Positions 44,407-52,919 of a stretch of 64,000 nucleotides of DNA are shown here, in pieces (within the stretch, counting starts at the first letter, position 1; the number at the start of each line of letters is the position of its first letter). The stretch is from assembly GCA_910587395.1 (NCBI GenBank), contig CAJULJ010000002.1, positions 107,087 to 171,086 of the forward strand, in the 5' to 3' direction. The notes under the pieces were generated by a model, which ran no database searches, was not told where the DNA came from, and was given only the letters and a program-made list of their open reading frames with translations. Source of the DNA: an uncultured Oscillospiraceae bacterium. Its GTDB lineage: Bacteria; Bacillota; Clostridia; Oscillospirales; Oscillospiraceae. A program made the position numbers and the translations under genes.

Positions 44407-44500
44407 CCTGGTTGTATTTTAACGTTTCCTGTGGTATTATTGAAACATGCAGCCCGATTGATGAGGCAATGAACAGGGACGATAAAGGAAGTCCGCAATT

Positions 44501-44638
44501 TTGAATATGCAAGAGAATTTTAGATTCATCGAGGCATTGCAAAGCGCCGGGTGGACGGCGGAGAAAATCATCAATCTGATCAAGTATATTGAGAGCGGCG
44601 AGGAGCAGTATAAGCCGAGAATCAAGAGCGAACCATAA
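44501..44638 (+). CDS. Small 45-aa protein, unknown
   Basis: A short open frame (TTG 44501, or ATG two codons later) preceded by AAAGGAAG. It encodes a 45-residue mostly helical, amphipathic protein containing NFRFIEALQSAGWTAEKIIN and LIKYIESGEEQYKPRI. It lies 95 bp downstream of cysS and ends just before a strong terminator, so it has its own stop-terminator arrangement like a genuine gene. It resembles a helix-loop-helix of small regulatory or antitoxin-like proteins, but no family is recognised. Confidence 0.6.
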   Translation: MNMQENFRFIEALQSAGWTAEKIINLIKYIESGEEQYKPRIKSEP

Positions 44639-44647
44639 AACAGCAAA

Positions 44648-44678
44648 AACGGCGGTGCGTCCTGCACCGCCGTTTTTA
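44648..44678. terminator. Bidirectional intrinsic terminator
   Basis: AAAACGGCGGTGC and GCACCGCCGTTTTT form a perfect stem around a five-base loop, between the convergent small-protein gene and the minus-strand membrane protein gene. Confidence 0.93.
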
Positions 44679-45074
44679 CGTCTTTGGATGCTCCTTCTGT
44701 CTCTGCGCCGCCTCCACCATGCGCTCAGCCAAAGCCTTCCCCTGGCCCTCATCAATCCAGTCCCTCATACGCAGTTCCAGCCGGCTCGTCTCCCTGTCCA
44801 CATAGACGATCTTAGTCTCAACGGCCAGACTCGACACAAGCAAATCCACCCAGCGCCCGCGCACAATCCATTGACCTTCTTCGCCAAAACAGGAGCGGAC
44901 ACCTTGGAGCAGGGTCACGCCCTGCCCAAGCTCCTTGTTCTGCGTCGTCCGGATCATGGCCGCCTCGCGCCGTGAGCTCAGCTCCTCCGCAACACAAACG
45001 ACTGCTGGCGTTCCCAGGGTCATCACCAGCAAAAACACCCAAATCAGGACGGCTAAGCTGTCCAGTTCATCCAA
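44676..45074 (-). CDS. Hypothetical protein with one N-terminal membrane helix
   Basis: A 132-aa protein: one TM helix at residues about 6-28 (LAVLIWVFLLVMTLGTPAVVCV), then a charged domain predicted soluble, with many Glu/Arg residues and a C-terminal helix. TTG 45074 is chosen because AAAGGAGAGGAG lies just upstream; the open frame continues further but that part overlaps structured RNA-like sequence. No family is recognised. Its role and even its expression are unproven. Confidence 0.55.
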   Translation of the reverse strand: MDELDSLAVLIWVFLLVMTLGTPAVVCVAEELSSRREAAMIRTTQNKELGQGVTLLQGVRSCFGEEGQWIVRGRWVDLLVSSLAVETKIVYVDRETSRLELRMRDWIDEGQGKALAERMVEAAQRQKEHPKT

Positions 45075-45149
45075 TTTCTCCTCTCCTTTATATCCGTTTT
45101 CCCGCCACAGCCTCCCCCAGGGGCTTTCGCCCCCGGGGGCCGTCAAGAC

Positions 45150-45236
45150 TGGGGGAAAACAAAAACACCGTGCAGGCATAACCCTACACGGCGCAAAGAC
45201 CTGAGTCCTTAACGCACACCCGCATAGCTGAAAAGG
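45150..45236. other. Structured intergenic segment (terminator or leader RNA)
   Basis: On the minus strand CCGTG...CACGG followed by TGTTTTTGTTTT looks like an intrinsic terminator ending a short upstream RNA. On the plus strand the same segment (GGCGCAAAG, GTCCTTAA, CATAGC, AAGGAC) faintly recalls a GEMM-type riboswitch. I cannot decide; no gene is seen. Confidence 0.4.
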
Positions 45237-45256
45237 ACCGCGACGAAGAAAAACCC

Positions 45257-45285
45257 TTGCGAAAAGAGTCTGCTTGTCGTATAAT
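45257..45285 (+). promoter_or_regulatory. Strong promoter of a candidate ncRNA
   Basis: TTGCGA (45257-45262), a 17-bp spacer and perfect TATAAT (45280-45285), about seven bases upstream of the structured RNA. Confidence 0.7.
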
Positions 45286-45290
45286 AGCTG

Positions 45291-45380
45291 TGCGGTGCGG
45301 CCGGATGGCCGCTGTGTAGGTGGGTCGTCACCTGTGCAGGCTCGCGGGTGTTTGCCCACCCGCGAGCTGCCGCATTTTTG
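45291..45380 (+). ncRNA. Candidate structured small RNA (about 90 nt), unidentified
   Basis: The 5' TGCGG (45291-45295) can pair with CCGCA (45370-45374), which is followed by a T-run. Inside are three hairpins: GCGGCC/GGCCGC, AGGTG/CACCT and a 10-bp GCTCGCGGGT/ACCCGCGAGC stem. Promoter, closed multiloop and terminator together suggest an independent small RNA. It does not match SRP RNA, 6S, tmRNA or RNase P as I know them. Confidence 0.55.
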
Positions 45381-45484
45381 TTTTTCCATGTCGATTATAC
45401 CAGAAACCGCCCGGCCATGCAAGAGGCAATCCGGTCCGTCCCCCATCGGACGGACTGTTTTTTTCGGAATTTCCCTCCAGCCCC

Positions 45485-45512
45485 TTGACAGAGCTAGTCT
45501 ATTGTGTTAGAC
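45485..45512 (+). promoter_or_regulatory. Promoter and BlaI-type operator
   Basis: TTGACA (45485-45490) with a 16-bp spacer to TTAGAC. The dyad GTCTA-N6-TAGAC (45497-45512) overlaps the -10. A further half site ATTAGAC lies at about 45531. Position and form suit autoregulation by the BlaI-like protein. Confidence 0.65.
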
Positions 45513-45556
45513 TTTTCTCAGGTCGAAACCATTAGACCCCGCAAGGAGGTGTTCCA

Positions 45557-45928
45557 ATGGACAACCTGAGACTGGCCGACGGGGAGTACCGCTTCGCCTG
45601 CATCGTGTGGGAAAACGAGCCCCTGTCCTCCGGCAGGCTGGTGGAGCTGTCCCTGCAAAAGCTGGGCTGGAAGAAATCCACCACCTACACCGTGCTGAAA
45701 AAGCTGGTGAACCGGGGGATTCTGCGCAACGACAACACCATCGTCACCGCCGCCGTCCCCAAGGACGCCGTGCTGCGGGAGGAGAGCCGCGCGGTGGTGA
45801 ACCGGAGCTTTGAGGGCTCCCTTCCCTCCTTTCTTGCCCACTTCATGGGAGGGCGCACCATTTCCGAGGCCGAGGCCGACGAGCTGAAGGCCCTCATCGA
45901 CCGTTATCGAGAGGGGGATGCCCGGTGA
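45557..45928 (+). CDS. BlaI/MecI-family transcriptional repressor
   Basis: A 123-aa winged-helix repressor. MDNLRLADGEYRFACIVWEN begins the domain; the recognition-helix region is LGWKKSTTYTVLKKLVNRGIL and the C-terminal helical region (EAEADELKALIDRYREG) is for dimerisation and cleavage by the partner peptidase. AAGGAGGTG precedes the ATG. Its stop overlaps the GTG of the M56 gene. It normally represses its own operon until cleaved. Confidence 0.93.
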   Translation: MDNLRLADGEYRFACIVWENEPLSSGRLVELSLQKLGWKKSTTYTVLKKLVNRGILRNDNTIVTAAVPKDAVLREESRAVVNRSFEGSLPSFLAHFMGGRTISEAEADELKALIDRYREGDAR

Positions 45929-47817
45929 TCAGGCTTTTGAGCGACCTGTCCCAAGCCCTGGCCCCCCTGTGGGGGATGAGCCTCACCGCCGCCTATGCCA
46001 CCGTCATTGTGGCGGCTCTGCGGCTGGCGCTGAAAAAGCACGCGCCCAAGCAGGTGATCTGCCTGCTGTGGCTGGTGGTATTCGCCCGGCTGCTGGTACC
46101 CGCGCCGCTGGAGAGCCCGCTGTCCATCGTGCCGGACGCTCCGGCGGTGCGTCTGGTTGAAGCCCTGCCCGGCGGGCCGGAGGGTGAGGAGCCGGTCCAG
46201 CCCCCCGCGCAGGAGCTTGGAACGGTCCAGACAGGCGGCGCGGGGATTGCCCCTGTTTCCCAGGGCAATCCCAACCAGAATCCCGCTCCGGTCCTCACCG
46301 TGCCCGGCGGCGTGACGTCCGCCGGTTCCCGGCCCCAGGCCCCGGCGGAATTCCCCTGGCAGGCCCTGCTGGCCGGGCTCTGGCTGGCGGGCGCGCTGAC
46401 AATGGGCGGCTATGGGCTGATCTCCTATCTGCGCCTGCGCCGCCGCCTGTTCGACGCCATCCGCGCCGGAGACGGCGCCTGGGAGCATCCCTGCGTGGGC
46501 TCGCCCTTCATCCTGGGCGTGTTCCGGCCCCGGATTTACCTTCCCGCCGGCCTGCGCGGGCAGTCCCGGCAGTTTATTTTGTGCCATGAGCGGGCCCATC
46601 TGAAGCGGCTGGACCACATCGTCAAGCCCATCTGCTGGGCGGCGCTGGCACTGCACTGGTTCAATCCAGCGGCGTGGGCGGCGTTCATCCTCATGAGCCG
46701 GGACATTGAGTCCGCCTGCGACGAGGCCGTCATCCGCGAACTCGGCCCCACCGTGAAGGCGGATTACTCCGCCACCCTGCTGTCCCTGGCCACCGGTGGG
46801 CGGGTACCCGCCCCCTGCCCGCTGGCCTTTGACGAGGGGGACGCCAAAGGGCGCATCCGGAACGTGCTGCGCTACCGCCGCCCCGCGCTGTGGGTGATCG
46901 TGGCCAGCGTGGTGCTGGCGGCCGCGGCGTCGGTGTGTTTGCTCACCGACCCGGTGTCCGCCCAGGCTCCCGGAGACGGCCTGGACGACCCCGGCCCGGA
47001 GATCTCCGCCTTCCAGGAGCCGGAGGCCCCGGAGGACCTGCCCGCCCCCTCCGACCCGCCCGCCGTGGGGGAGGTTGAGGACACCGGCGCTCAGGAGTCC
47101 GCTTTCCCCGTCTTTCCGGATGATCCACAGGCGGAGGTCTGCGTCCACGGCTTTGACCACATCTATGTGAGCACCCTGGCCGGTACGGGCTACAGCTGGA
47201 TGGCCGATACCGCTCATGAGACCAGCATGATCTTCCGCTGTCTGGAGGACGGCTTCACCTATGTGGCGCCCACCCCCGTCACGGGCCGGGATTACTGGTA
47301 CGGCGGCGGCTGGGAGGATGATTTTGACGGCGACGGCCGCATTGAGGAGGCCATTCTCCGGGAGAACGCGGAGCTCATCATGATCTGCGACGTCCAGGAC
47401 GGCGCGCTGCACACCTGCACGGTGGAGACCGGTTCCCTCATCGACGACTTTAACCAAAACCTCTCCTATCACTGGACCGACGACGGACAGACCATCGCCA
47501 TTGAGCTGTCCTATCAGGGCCAGCGCCTCCAGGCCCAGTTCACCGGTCTGGAGCGGGAGCTGATCCTGAGCTACGGGGACGAGATCGTCCCCACCGCCGC
47601 CGAGTGGAACGCCTTCCTGGAGCCTTCCATCAGCCGGGACCTCATCCTGTACCTGCCCATCTACCTGACGGGCAGCGTGGGCGGCAACTCCACCGTTCTG
47701 CTGGGCGATGTAGAGTGGACCTTCCGCTACAGCGGCGAAGCCGTCTCCCTGGTCCCCGGCAGCTTCCGGCTCATCGCCGGTCCCGGCGTGGACCTGCCCG
47801 CCTCCTGGACCGAGTGA
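45925..47817 (+). CDS. BlaR1-like M56 metallopeptidase with unusual extracellular domain
   Basis: A 630-aa membrane sensor-protease. TM helices near the N-terminus (about 15-60), one at 145-165, the zinc site HERAH (221-225) with the downstream Glu in DIESACDEAVI, and a last TM at about 312-332. The extracellular C-terminus (about 340-630) is not a penicillin-binding domain (no SxxK seen). It is acidic and holds a DDFDGDGRIEEAI calcium-loop-like motif. The Pro-rich insert (85-140) is also unusual. GTG 45925 overlaps the BlaI stop. It presumably cleaves the repressor on sensing an external signal; the signal is unknown. Confidence 0.88.
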   Translation: MIRLLSDLSQALAPLWGMSLTAAYATVIVAALRLALKKHAPKQVICLLWLVVFARLLVPAPLESPLSIVPDAPAVRLVEALPGGPEGEEPVQPPAQELGTVQTGGAGIAPVSQGNPNQNPAPVLTVPGGVTSAGSRPQAPAEFPWQALLAGLWLAGALTMGGYGLISYLRLRRRLFDAIRAGDGAWEHPCVGSPFILGVFRPRIYLPAGLRGQSRQFILCHERAHLKRLDHIVKPICWAALALHWFNPAAWAAFILMSRDIESACDEAVIRELGPTVKADYSATLLSLATGGRVPAPCPLAFDEGDAKGRIRNVLRYRRPALWVIVASVVLAAAASVCLLTDPVSAQAPGDGLDDPGPEISAFQEPEAPEDLPAPSDPPAVGEVEDTGAQESAFPVFPDDPQAEVCVHGFDHIYVSTLAGTGYSWMADTAHETSMIFRCLEDGFTYVAPTPVTGRDYWYGGGWEDDFDGDGRIEEAILRENAELIMICDVQDGALHTCTVETGSLIDDFNQNLSYHWTDDGQTIAIELSYQGQRLQAQFTGLERELILSYGDEIVPTAAEWNAFLEPSISRDLILYLPIYLTGSVGGNSTVLLGDVEWTFRYSGEAVSLVPGSFRLIAGPGVDLPASWTE

Positions 47818-47831
47818 GCGCAATAGACGTA

Positions 47832-47872
47832 AAGACCCGCCCCGCCTGAACTCAGGCGGGGCGGGCTTTTGC
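47832..47872. terminator. Bidirectional terminator between M56 gene and citrate synthase
   Basis: GCCCGCCCCGCCTG and CAGGCGGGGCGGGC pair perfectly around AACT, followed by TTTTGCATTTTTT. Confidence 0.9.
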
Positions 47873-47885
47873 ATTTTTTGACTGT

Positions 47886-49298
47886 TCAGCCCCGCTCCTC
47901 AATGGGCACGAAGGAGCGCTTCTTGGACACCGCCTTGTAGGCTGGGCGGATGATGCGGCCATAGGGGTTGTAAACCTCCTCCACCCGGTGGGCGCACCAG
48001 CCCACGATACGGGCAATGGCGAACAGCGGGGTGTACAGCTCGGGCGGGATGCCCATCATCTTGTACACCAGCCCGGAGTACATATCCACATTGGCGCACA
48101 TTTCCTTCTCCTGGCCGGTGATGGAGTGGAACAGGCCGGGGGTGAGCCGCTCCACCGTCTCGAACAGCTCGAACTCGTCCAGCATCCCCTTTTCCGCCGC
48201 CATGGTCCTGGCAAACCGTTTCAGAATCACCGCCCGGGGGTCGGACAGGGTGTAGACGGCGTGGCCCATGCCGTAGATCAGGCCGGAGCCGTCTCCGGCC
48301 TCCTTCTTGAGAATCCTGGTCAGGTAGGCGGACACCTCCTCGTCGTCCTTCCAGTCCTTCGCGTTGGCCTCGATGTCCTGGAACATGCTCATAACCCGCA
48401 TGTTGGCGCCGCCATGCTTGGGACCCTTTAAAGAGCCCACCGCCGCGGCGATGGCGGAATAGATGTCCGTCCCCGAGGAGGACAGCACCCGGCAGGCGAA
48501 GGCGGAGTTGTTGCCGCCTCCGTGCTCCATGTGAAGCACCAGGCACAGGTCCAGCAGACGGGCCTCCTCCTGGGTGAACTGATTGTCGTGGCGGACGGAA
48601 TACAGGAAATTCTCCGCCACCGACAGCTCCGGCTGGGGCCGGTGTAAGTACAGGGAATCCCGGTCAAAGTAGTGCTTCTTGGCGGCGTAGGCGTGGGCCA
48701 CGATCACCGGGAACCGGGCAATGAGCCGCAGGGCCTGGAGCATCTCCACCGGCAGGGAGTTGTTGTCCGGGTCCGGATCGTAGGAGTACAGCGCCAGCAC
48801 CGACCGGGCCAGCTTGTTCATCACGTCATGGCTGGGGGCGGTGAGGATCATGTCCTCGGTAAAGTTGGGGGGCAGATCCCGGTAGAAGGCCAGGATATTC
48901 CGGAACTGCTCCAGCTCCTCCGACGTGGGCAGGCCGCCGAACATCAGCAGGTAGGCCGTCTCCTCATAGCCGAACCGTCCCGCGTCGGTAAAGCCCTGAA
49001 TCAGCTCTTCCACGTTGATGCCCCGGTAGTACAGGCGGCCGGGGGCGGGCACCTTCTCGCCGTCCTCCACAATGTAGCCCTTCACGCTGCCGATGAGGGT
49101 GACCCCGGCCATGACGCCGGTGCCGTCGTGGTTGCGCAAACCCCGTTTCACGTCGTATTTCTCATAATAGCGGGGGGAGATCTGGGTATATCTCTCAAAT
49201 TCTCCGCATATCCCTTCAATGAAGTCCACGGAGGAGTTGTACTGCTCCACCGCCTTCTTCCGCGCTTCGATCAAGTTGTCAAGAATGTTCATGTTCAA
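47886..49298 (-). CDS. Citrate synthase
   Basis: Condenses acetyl-CoA and oxaloacetate to citrate. The 470-aa protein has the catalytic residues in HMEHGGGNNS (His), GMGHAVYTLSDPRA (His) and NVDMYSGLVYKMMG (Asp), with the CoA-binding KGPKHGGANMR. An N-terminal extension of about 60 residues is typical of the clostridial type. TTG 49298 follows AAAGGAGG; an ATG two codons later is the alternative. A lone citrate synthase probably feeds 2-oxoglutarate for glutamate synthesis in this anaerobe (inference). Confidence 0.94.
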   Translation of the reverse strand: MNMNILDNLIEARKKAVEQYNSSVDFIEGICGEFERYTQISPRYYEKYDVKRGLRNHDGTGVMAGVTLIGSVKGYIVEDGEKVPAPGRLYYRGINVEELIQGFTDAGRFGYEETAYLLMFGGLPTSEELEQFRNILAFYRDLPPNFTEDMILTAPSHDVMNKLARSVLALYSYDPDPDNNSLPVEMLQALRLIARFPVIVAHAYAAKKHYFDRDSLYLHRPQPELSVAENFLYSVRHDNQFTQEEARLLDLCLVLHMEHGGGNNSAFACRVLSSSGTDIYSAIAAAVGSLKGPKHGGANMRVMSMFQDIEANAKDWKDDEEVSAYLTRILKKEAGDGSGLIYGMGHAVYTLSDPRAVILKRFARTMAAEKGMLDEFELFETVERLTPGLFHSITGQEKEMCANVDMYSGLVYKMMGIPPELYTPLFAIARIVGWCAHRVEEVYNPYGRIIRPAYKAVSKKRSFVPIEERG

Positions 49299-49466
49299 AT
49301 CGACTCGCCTCCTTTGGGGTTCCAGATGGATTGTCTTTCAATGACTAAAGAATATTATAACGCAATTTTAAAGTCTCGTCAATGCAAATTTGTGCCGAGA
49401 GGCCCTTGCGGAATCGGGAATATTCCCGTCCATTCTCCCGAATTTTGAATAATCGAGGTGTTTAAC

Positions 49467-50516
49467 TTGCGAAACACGGATGCTTGGCGGGCGCTGCGCG
49501 CCCCCTTCCTCACAGGGCTGCTGCTGGGCGCCGCCCTGCTGCTCCTTCCCCTGACCGCCCTGGGGGAAGCCCCCGGCGCGGCGGACGCCCAGCCCACTCC
49601 GGACCTGCTCACCCTCCCCGCCGTGCCCACCCCGGCGGCGGTACCCATGCCCTCCCCCGGGGAGTGGGACGCGGCCCAGACCCTGCGGGTGCTGGGCCGG
49701 GACGGGCAGGTGGCCGAAATGACCATGGCGGACTACCTGTGGGGCGTGGTGGCCGCGGAGATGCCTGCCTCCTTCGAGCCGGAGGCCCTGCGGGCCCAGG
49801 CGGTGTGCGCCCGGACCTACAGCCTGTGGAAGCTCCAGGCCAAAAGCCATGAGGGGGATGGGGCCGATATCTGTGCCGACTCCTCCTGCTGTCAGGCGTA
49901 TCTCGCCAAGGAGGACGCCGCCCAGCGCTGGGGGGAGGGCTCAGCCTCCGCTTACAGGGCGAAGATCGCCTCCGCCGTGGCCGACACCGACGGGCAGGTG
50001 CTCACCTATGACGGCGCGCCCATCCAGGCGGTGTTTTTCTCCTCCGCCTCCGGCGCCACCGAGGACGCGGCGGCGGTGTGGGGCAGGTCCCTGCCCTATC
50101 TCGTCTCTGTGGACAGCCCCGAGGGGGACGAGGTGCCCAACTACCATTCCACCGTAATCCTCACCGCCGAGCAGGTGAAGAAAACCGTCAGCGAGGCGGG
50201 ACTGGGCGCAGACCTGTCAGGAGAGCCCTCCGCCTGGTTCCAAAACCTCACCCGCACCGCCTCCGGGCGGGTTGCCGGCGTGGAGCTGGGCGGCGTATCC
50301 CTGTCCGGCGGCGCGGCCCGAAGCCTGTTTGCCCTTCGCTCCGCCTGCTTCGACGTGACTGAGAGCGACGGGGTGTTCACCTTTTCCGTCACCGGCTACG
50401 GCCATGGAGTCGGCATGAGCCAGTATGGGGCCAACGCCATGGCCAAAGAGGGCAGCGGCTGGCAGGATATCCTGTCCCACTATTACACCGGGGCCCAGCT
50501 CCAGACCGGTCTTTAA
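49467..50516 (+). CDS. spoIID: Stage II sporulation protein D / LytB-domain lytic transglycosylase
   Basis: SpoIID cleaves glycan strands of septal peptidoglycan during engulfment. The 349-aa protein has one N-terminal membrane helix (about 10-32) and the SpoIID domain with the catalytic Glu in VVAAEMPASFEPEALRAQAV, CARTYSLWK, the Cys-pair zinc-type region CADSSCCQAY, and the terminal GYGHGVGMSQYGANAMA. TTG 49467 with GAGGTG upstream is preferred over GTG 49458. Outside a spoIIQ/spoIIID cluster, it may be a SpoIID paralog such as LytB rather than the engulfment enzyme itself. Confidence 0.87.
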   Translation: MRNTDAWRALRAPFLTGLLLGAALLLLPLTALGEAPGAADAQPTPDLLTLPAVPTPAAVPMPSPGEWDAAQTLRVLGRDGQVAEMTMADYLWGVVAAEMPASFEPEALRAQAVCARTYSLWKLQAKSHEGDGADICADSSCCQAYLAKEDAAQRWGEGSASAYRAKIASAVADTDGQVLTYDGAPIQAVFFSSASGATEDAAAVWGRSLPYLVSVDSPEGDEVPNYHSTVILTAEQVKKTVSEAGLGADLSGEPSAWFQNLTRTASGRVAGVELGGVSLSGGAARSLFALRSACFDVTESDGVFTFSVTGYGHGVGMSQYGANAMAKEGSGWQDILSHYYTGAQLQTGL

Positions 50517-50558
50517 AATCCCGCCCCATGAAGGATTTTTTAAATTTTGACGCAGACA

Positions 50559-50587
50559 TTGCATTTTCACCCTCTCTATGGTAAGAT
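50559..50587 (+). promoter_or_regulatory. Predicted promoter of the LtaS-like gene
   Basis: TTGCAT (50559-50564), a 17-bp spacer and TAAGAT (50582-50587). Confidence 0.5.
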
Positions 50588-50665
50588 AACTGTCATCTTG
50601 ACAGGGAATCTTTGGGGTGCAAGCCGCCTTTTGGTTTCCGATCTACCAATAGGAAGTGACCGTTG

Positions 50666-52792
50666 ATGAACAGTTACCTTTCCGGCGGGTCCGGCTACAC
50701 CGGCCGCCGGAACGCGGGCGGACCGCTGCTGCCCGCCCTTTTCTTCCCCGCAGCCATTCTTTATCATGAGCTGCTGCTGCGCGTTTTTGACCGAAACACC
50801 CCCTTTTTCCATATGGCGCTGCTGCGCACCCTGCTGTTCTCTGTGGCGGCGGGGCTGGTCATTGCTCTCATCCTGGACCTGCTCCCCTGGAAAAAGGCCG
50901 CGCGCATCACCGGCGGCGTGCTGCTGGGCCTGGGCGCCGTGCTGTTCTGCGTGGAGCGGGGATGCCGCTCCACCTTCGGCGTTTACTACGGCATCAGCTT
51001 TATGAGCGAGATGGCTGGAGACGTGGCCGGAGGTTTTGCCTCCACCGTGGCGGAGGTGGCGCTGGGGCTAATCCCCTTCATCCTGCTGGCCCTGGTCCCG
51101 GTGGCGGCGTTCATTGTTCTGCGCCGGCGCATCGTGCCCGACCAGGGCAGTGAGCTGCCCGTCCGTATCATCCTGACCGCCGCGCTGGTGGCCTGTCAGC
51201 TCACCGCCTACCTGCTGTCCGTCCTGGGGCCGGCAAAGAGCTACTACACTTACGAATTCACCGCCAACACCGCCATTCCCCACTTCGGTCTGCTGACCTC
51301 GGCGCGGCTGGAGCTGGAATATGCGGTCATAGGCGTCCCCGCGCCCTCGCTGGACGATTTCCTGGACGATCCCATGACCTCCTCCAGCCCCGGCGAAAGC
51401 GCCGCTCCCTCCGCCGTCCCGTCGGCACAGGTCTCCCAGCGGCCCATCCCCACCGGTCCCAACACGCTGGATATCGACTTCGAGGCCCTGGCCGAGGCGG
51501 AAACCAACGAAACCATCCAGAGCATGCACAAATACTTCGGCAGCCTGACCCCCTCGGAGAAAAACGAGTATACCGGGATGTTCGAGGGCAAAAACCTCAT
51601 CCTGCTCACCGCCGAGGGCTTCGCCACCCCTGCCATCGACAAGGAGCTGACCCCCACGCTGTACAAGCTCACCCATGAGGGCTTCGTGTTCAGCAACTTC
51701 TACCAGCCCGACTGGACCCAGTCCACCTGCGGCGGCGAATTTGCCGTCACCACCGGCGTCATCCCCAACTGGATCAAGAGCAGCCGGGGCAATCTGGCGG
51801 CCAAGGCCAGCATCGACAAGTATATGCCCACCACCCTGGCCCACCTGTTCGCCCCGTTGGGCTACAGCGTCCCGGCGTGGCACAACGGGGAATACGACTA
51901 CTACGACCGGAACCTGTACCTGGGCAATTTCGGCTATGATTTCAAGGGCTGCAACGGCGGCGGGCTGGAGCTGCCCAACGACACCTGGCCCAACTCCGAT
52001 TTGGAGATGATCGAGGCCACGGCGGACAGCTATATCCAGGACTATGTAGAAAACGGCACCCCCTTTCACGCCTACTATATGACCATCAGCGGCCATGGCC
52101 CCTACAATTTCAGCGGCCACAAAATGGCCATCAAGCACCAGGCGGAGGTGGAGGCCAAATACCCCGATCTGTCCGACACCTCCAAGGCGTATCTGGCCTG
52201 CAACATGGAGCTGGATCTGGCGCTGGAGTGCCTGGTGGACAAGCTGGAGGCGGCGGGCATCGCCGACGACACCCTCATCGTTATGACCGGCGACCATTAT
52301 CCCTATTTGATGGTGATGAAGAACGGCACCGACTACTACAACGAGCTGCGGGGCTTTGAGGACACCGAGAGCGACACCTCCCGTTACCGCAACACCCTGC
52401 TCATGTGGTCCGGGGCCATTGAGGAGCCCATCAAGGTGGACACTCCCTGCTCCTCCATCGACATCGTGCCCACCCTCTGCAACCTGTTCGGCTTGGAATA
52501 CGACTCCCGCCTCTACTCCGGCCGGGACATCTTCGCCACCAACTATGAGGCGGACCAGTACTCCAACTGCATGCCTCTGGTGGTGTTTGCCAACAAGGGA
52601 GAGGGCAACGCCTGGATCACCGCCGCAGGTACCTACGAGTGCTCCACCGGCGAATTCACCCCCAACGAGGGCATTGAGGTGGACGAGGAGTACGTCACCC
52701 GCGTCAAGCGGCTGGTGTCCGCCAAGGTGAATTACTCCAAGCTCATCATCCAGGAGGACTATTACAAGTACGTGTTCCCCAGCGCAGATTAA
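50666..52792 (+). CDS. LtaS-family membrane sulfatase/phosphoglycerol transferase
   Basis: A 708-aa alkaline-phosphatase-superfamily enzyme that probably transfers glycerol phosphate to a wall or lipoteichoic polymer. Five predicted TM helices (about 18-190) are followed by a linker and the extracytoplasmic sulfatase domain (about 270-690). Metal and nucleophile positions are visible: LTAEGF (Glu), the Thr nucleophile in WTQSTCGGEF, SGHGPY and MTGDHYPY. ATG 50666 with AGGAAG upstream is preferred over the TTG one codon earlier. It could instead modify another polymer with phosphoglycerol; the substrate is not determinable. Confidence 0.87.
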   Translation: MNSYLSGGSGYTGRRNAGGPLLPALFFPAAILYHELLLRVFDRNTPFFHMALLRTLLFSVAAGLVIALILDLLPWKKAARITGGVLLGLGAVLFCVERGCRSTFGVYYGISFMSEMAGDVAGGFASTVAEVALGLIPFILLALVPVAAFIVLRRRIVPDQGSELPVRIILTAALVACQLTAYLLSVLGPAKSYYTYEFTANTAIPHFGLLTSARLELEYAVIGVPAPSLDDFLDDPMTSSSPGESAAPSAVPSAQVSQRPIPTGPNTLDIDFEALAEAETNETIQSMHKYFGSLTPSEKNEYTGMFEGKNLILLTAEGFATPAIDKELTPTLYKLTHEGFVFSNFYQPDWTQSTCGGEFAVTTGVIPNWIKSSRGNLAAKASIDKYMPTTLAHLFAPLGYSVPAWHNGEYDYYDRNLYLGNFGYDFKGCNGGGLELPNDTWPNSDLEMIEATADSYIQDYVENGTPFHAYYMTISGHGPYNFSGHKMAIKHQAEVEAKYPDLSDTSKAYLACNMELDLALECLVDKLEAAGIADDTLIVMTGDHYPYLMVMKNGTDYYNELRGFEDTESDTSRYRNTLLMWSGAIEEPIKVDTPCSSIDIVPTLCNLFGLEYDSRLYSGRDIFATNYEADQYSNCMPLVVFANKGEGNAWITAAGTYECSTGEFTPNEGIEVDEEYVTRVKRLVSAKVNYSKLIIQEDYYKYVFPSAD

Positions 52793-52798
52793 AGCAAG

Positions 52799-52829
52799 CC
52801 GGCCCGGCGGAGTATTCCGTCGGGCCGGT
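52799..52829 (+). terminator. Hairpin after the LtaS-like gene
   Basis: CCGGCCCGGCGGA and TCCGTCGGGCCGG pair with one mismatch. The T-run is weak (TTGAT), so termination is probable but not certain. Confidence 0.55.
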
Positions 52830-52919
52830 TGATATTGCGGACTAACGCGCCGGACAAAAAGCTTCCCGAATGCAGCCCCTTATCGCGGTAAGCTGAGCGT
52901 TCTTTTTGGATCCTCTCTT

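Noticed and set aside
45160..45250. Possible c-di-GMP (GEMM) riboswitch
   Set aside because: Only scattered motif resemblance; the core tetraloop receptor and spacing are not met, and no expression platform follows on the plus strand.
45904..47874. Minus-strand open frame opposite the M56 sensor gene
   Set aside because: No RBS, biased Gly/Arg/Gln composition, and the plus strand has HERAH and coupled BlaI.
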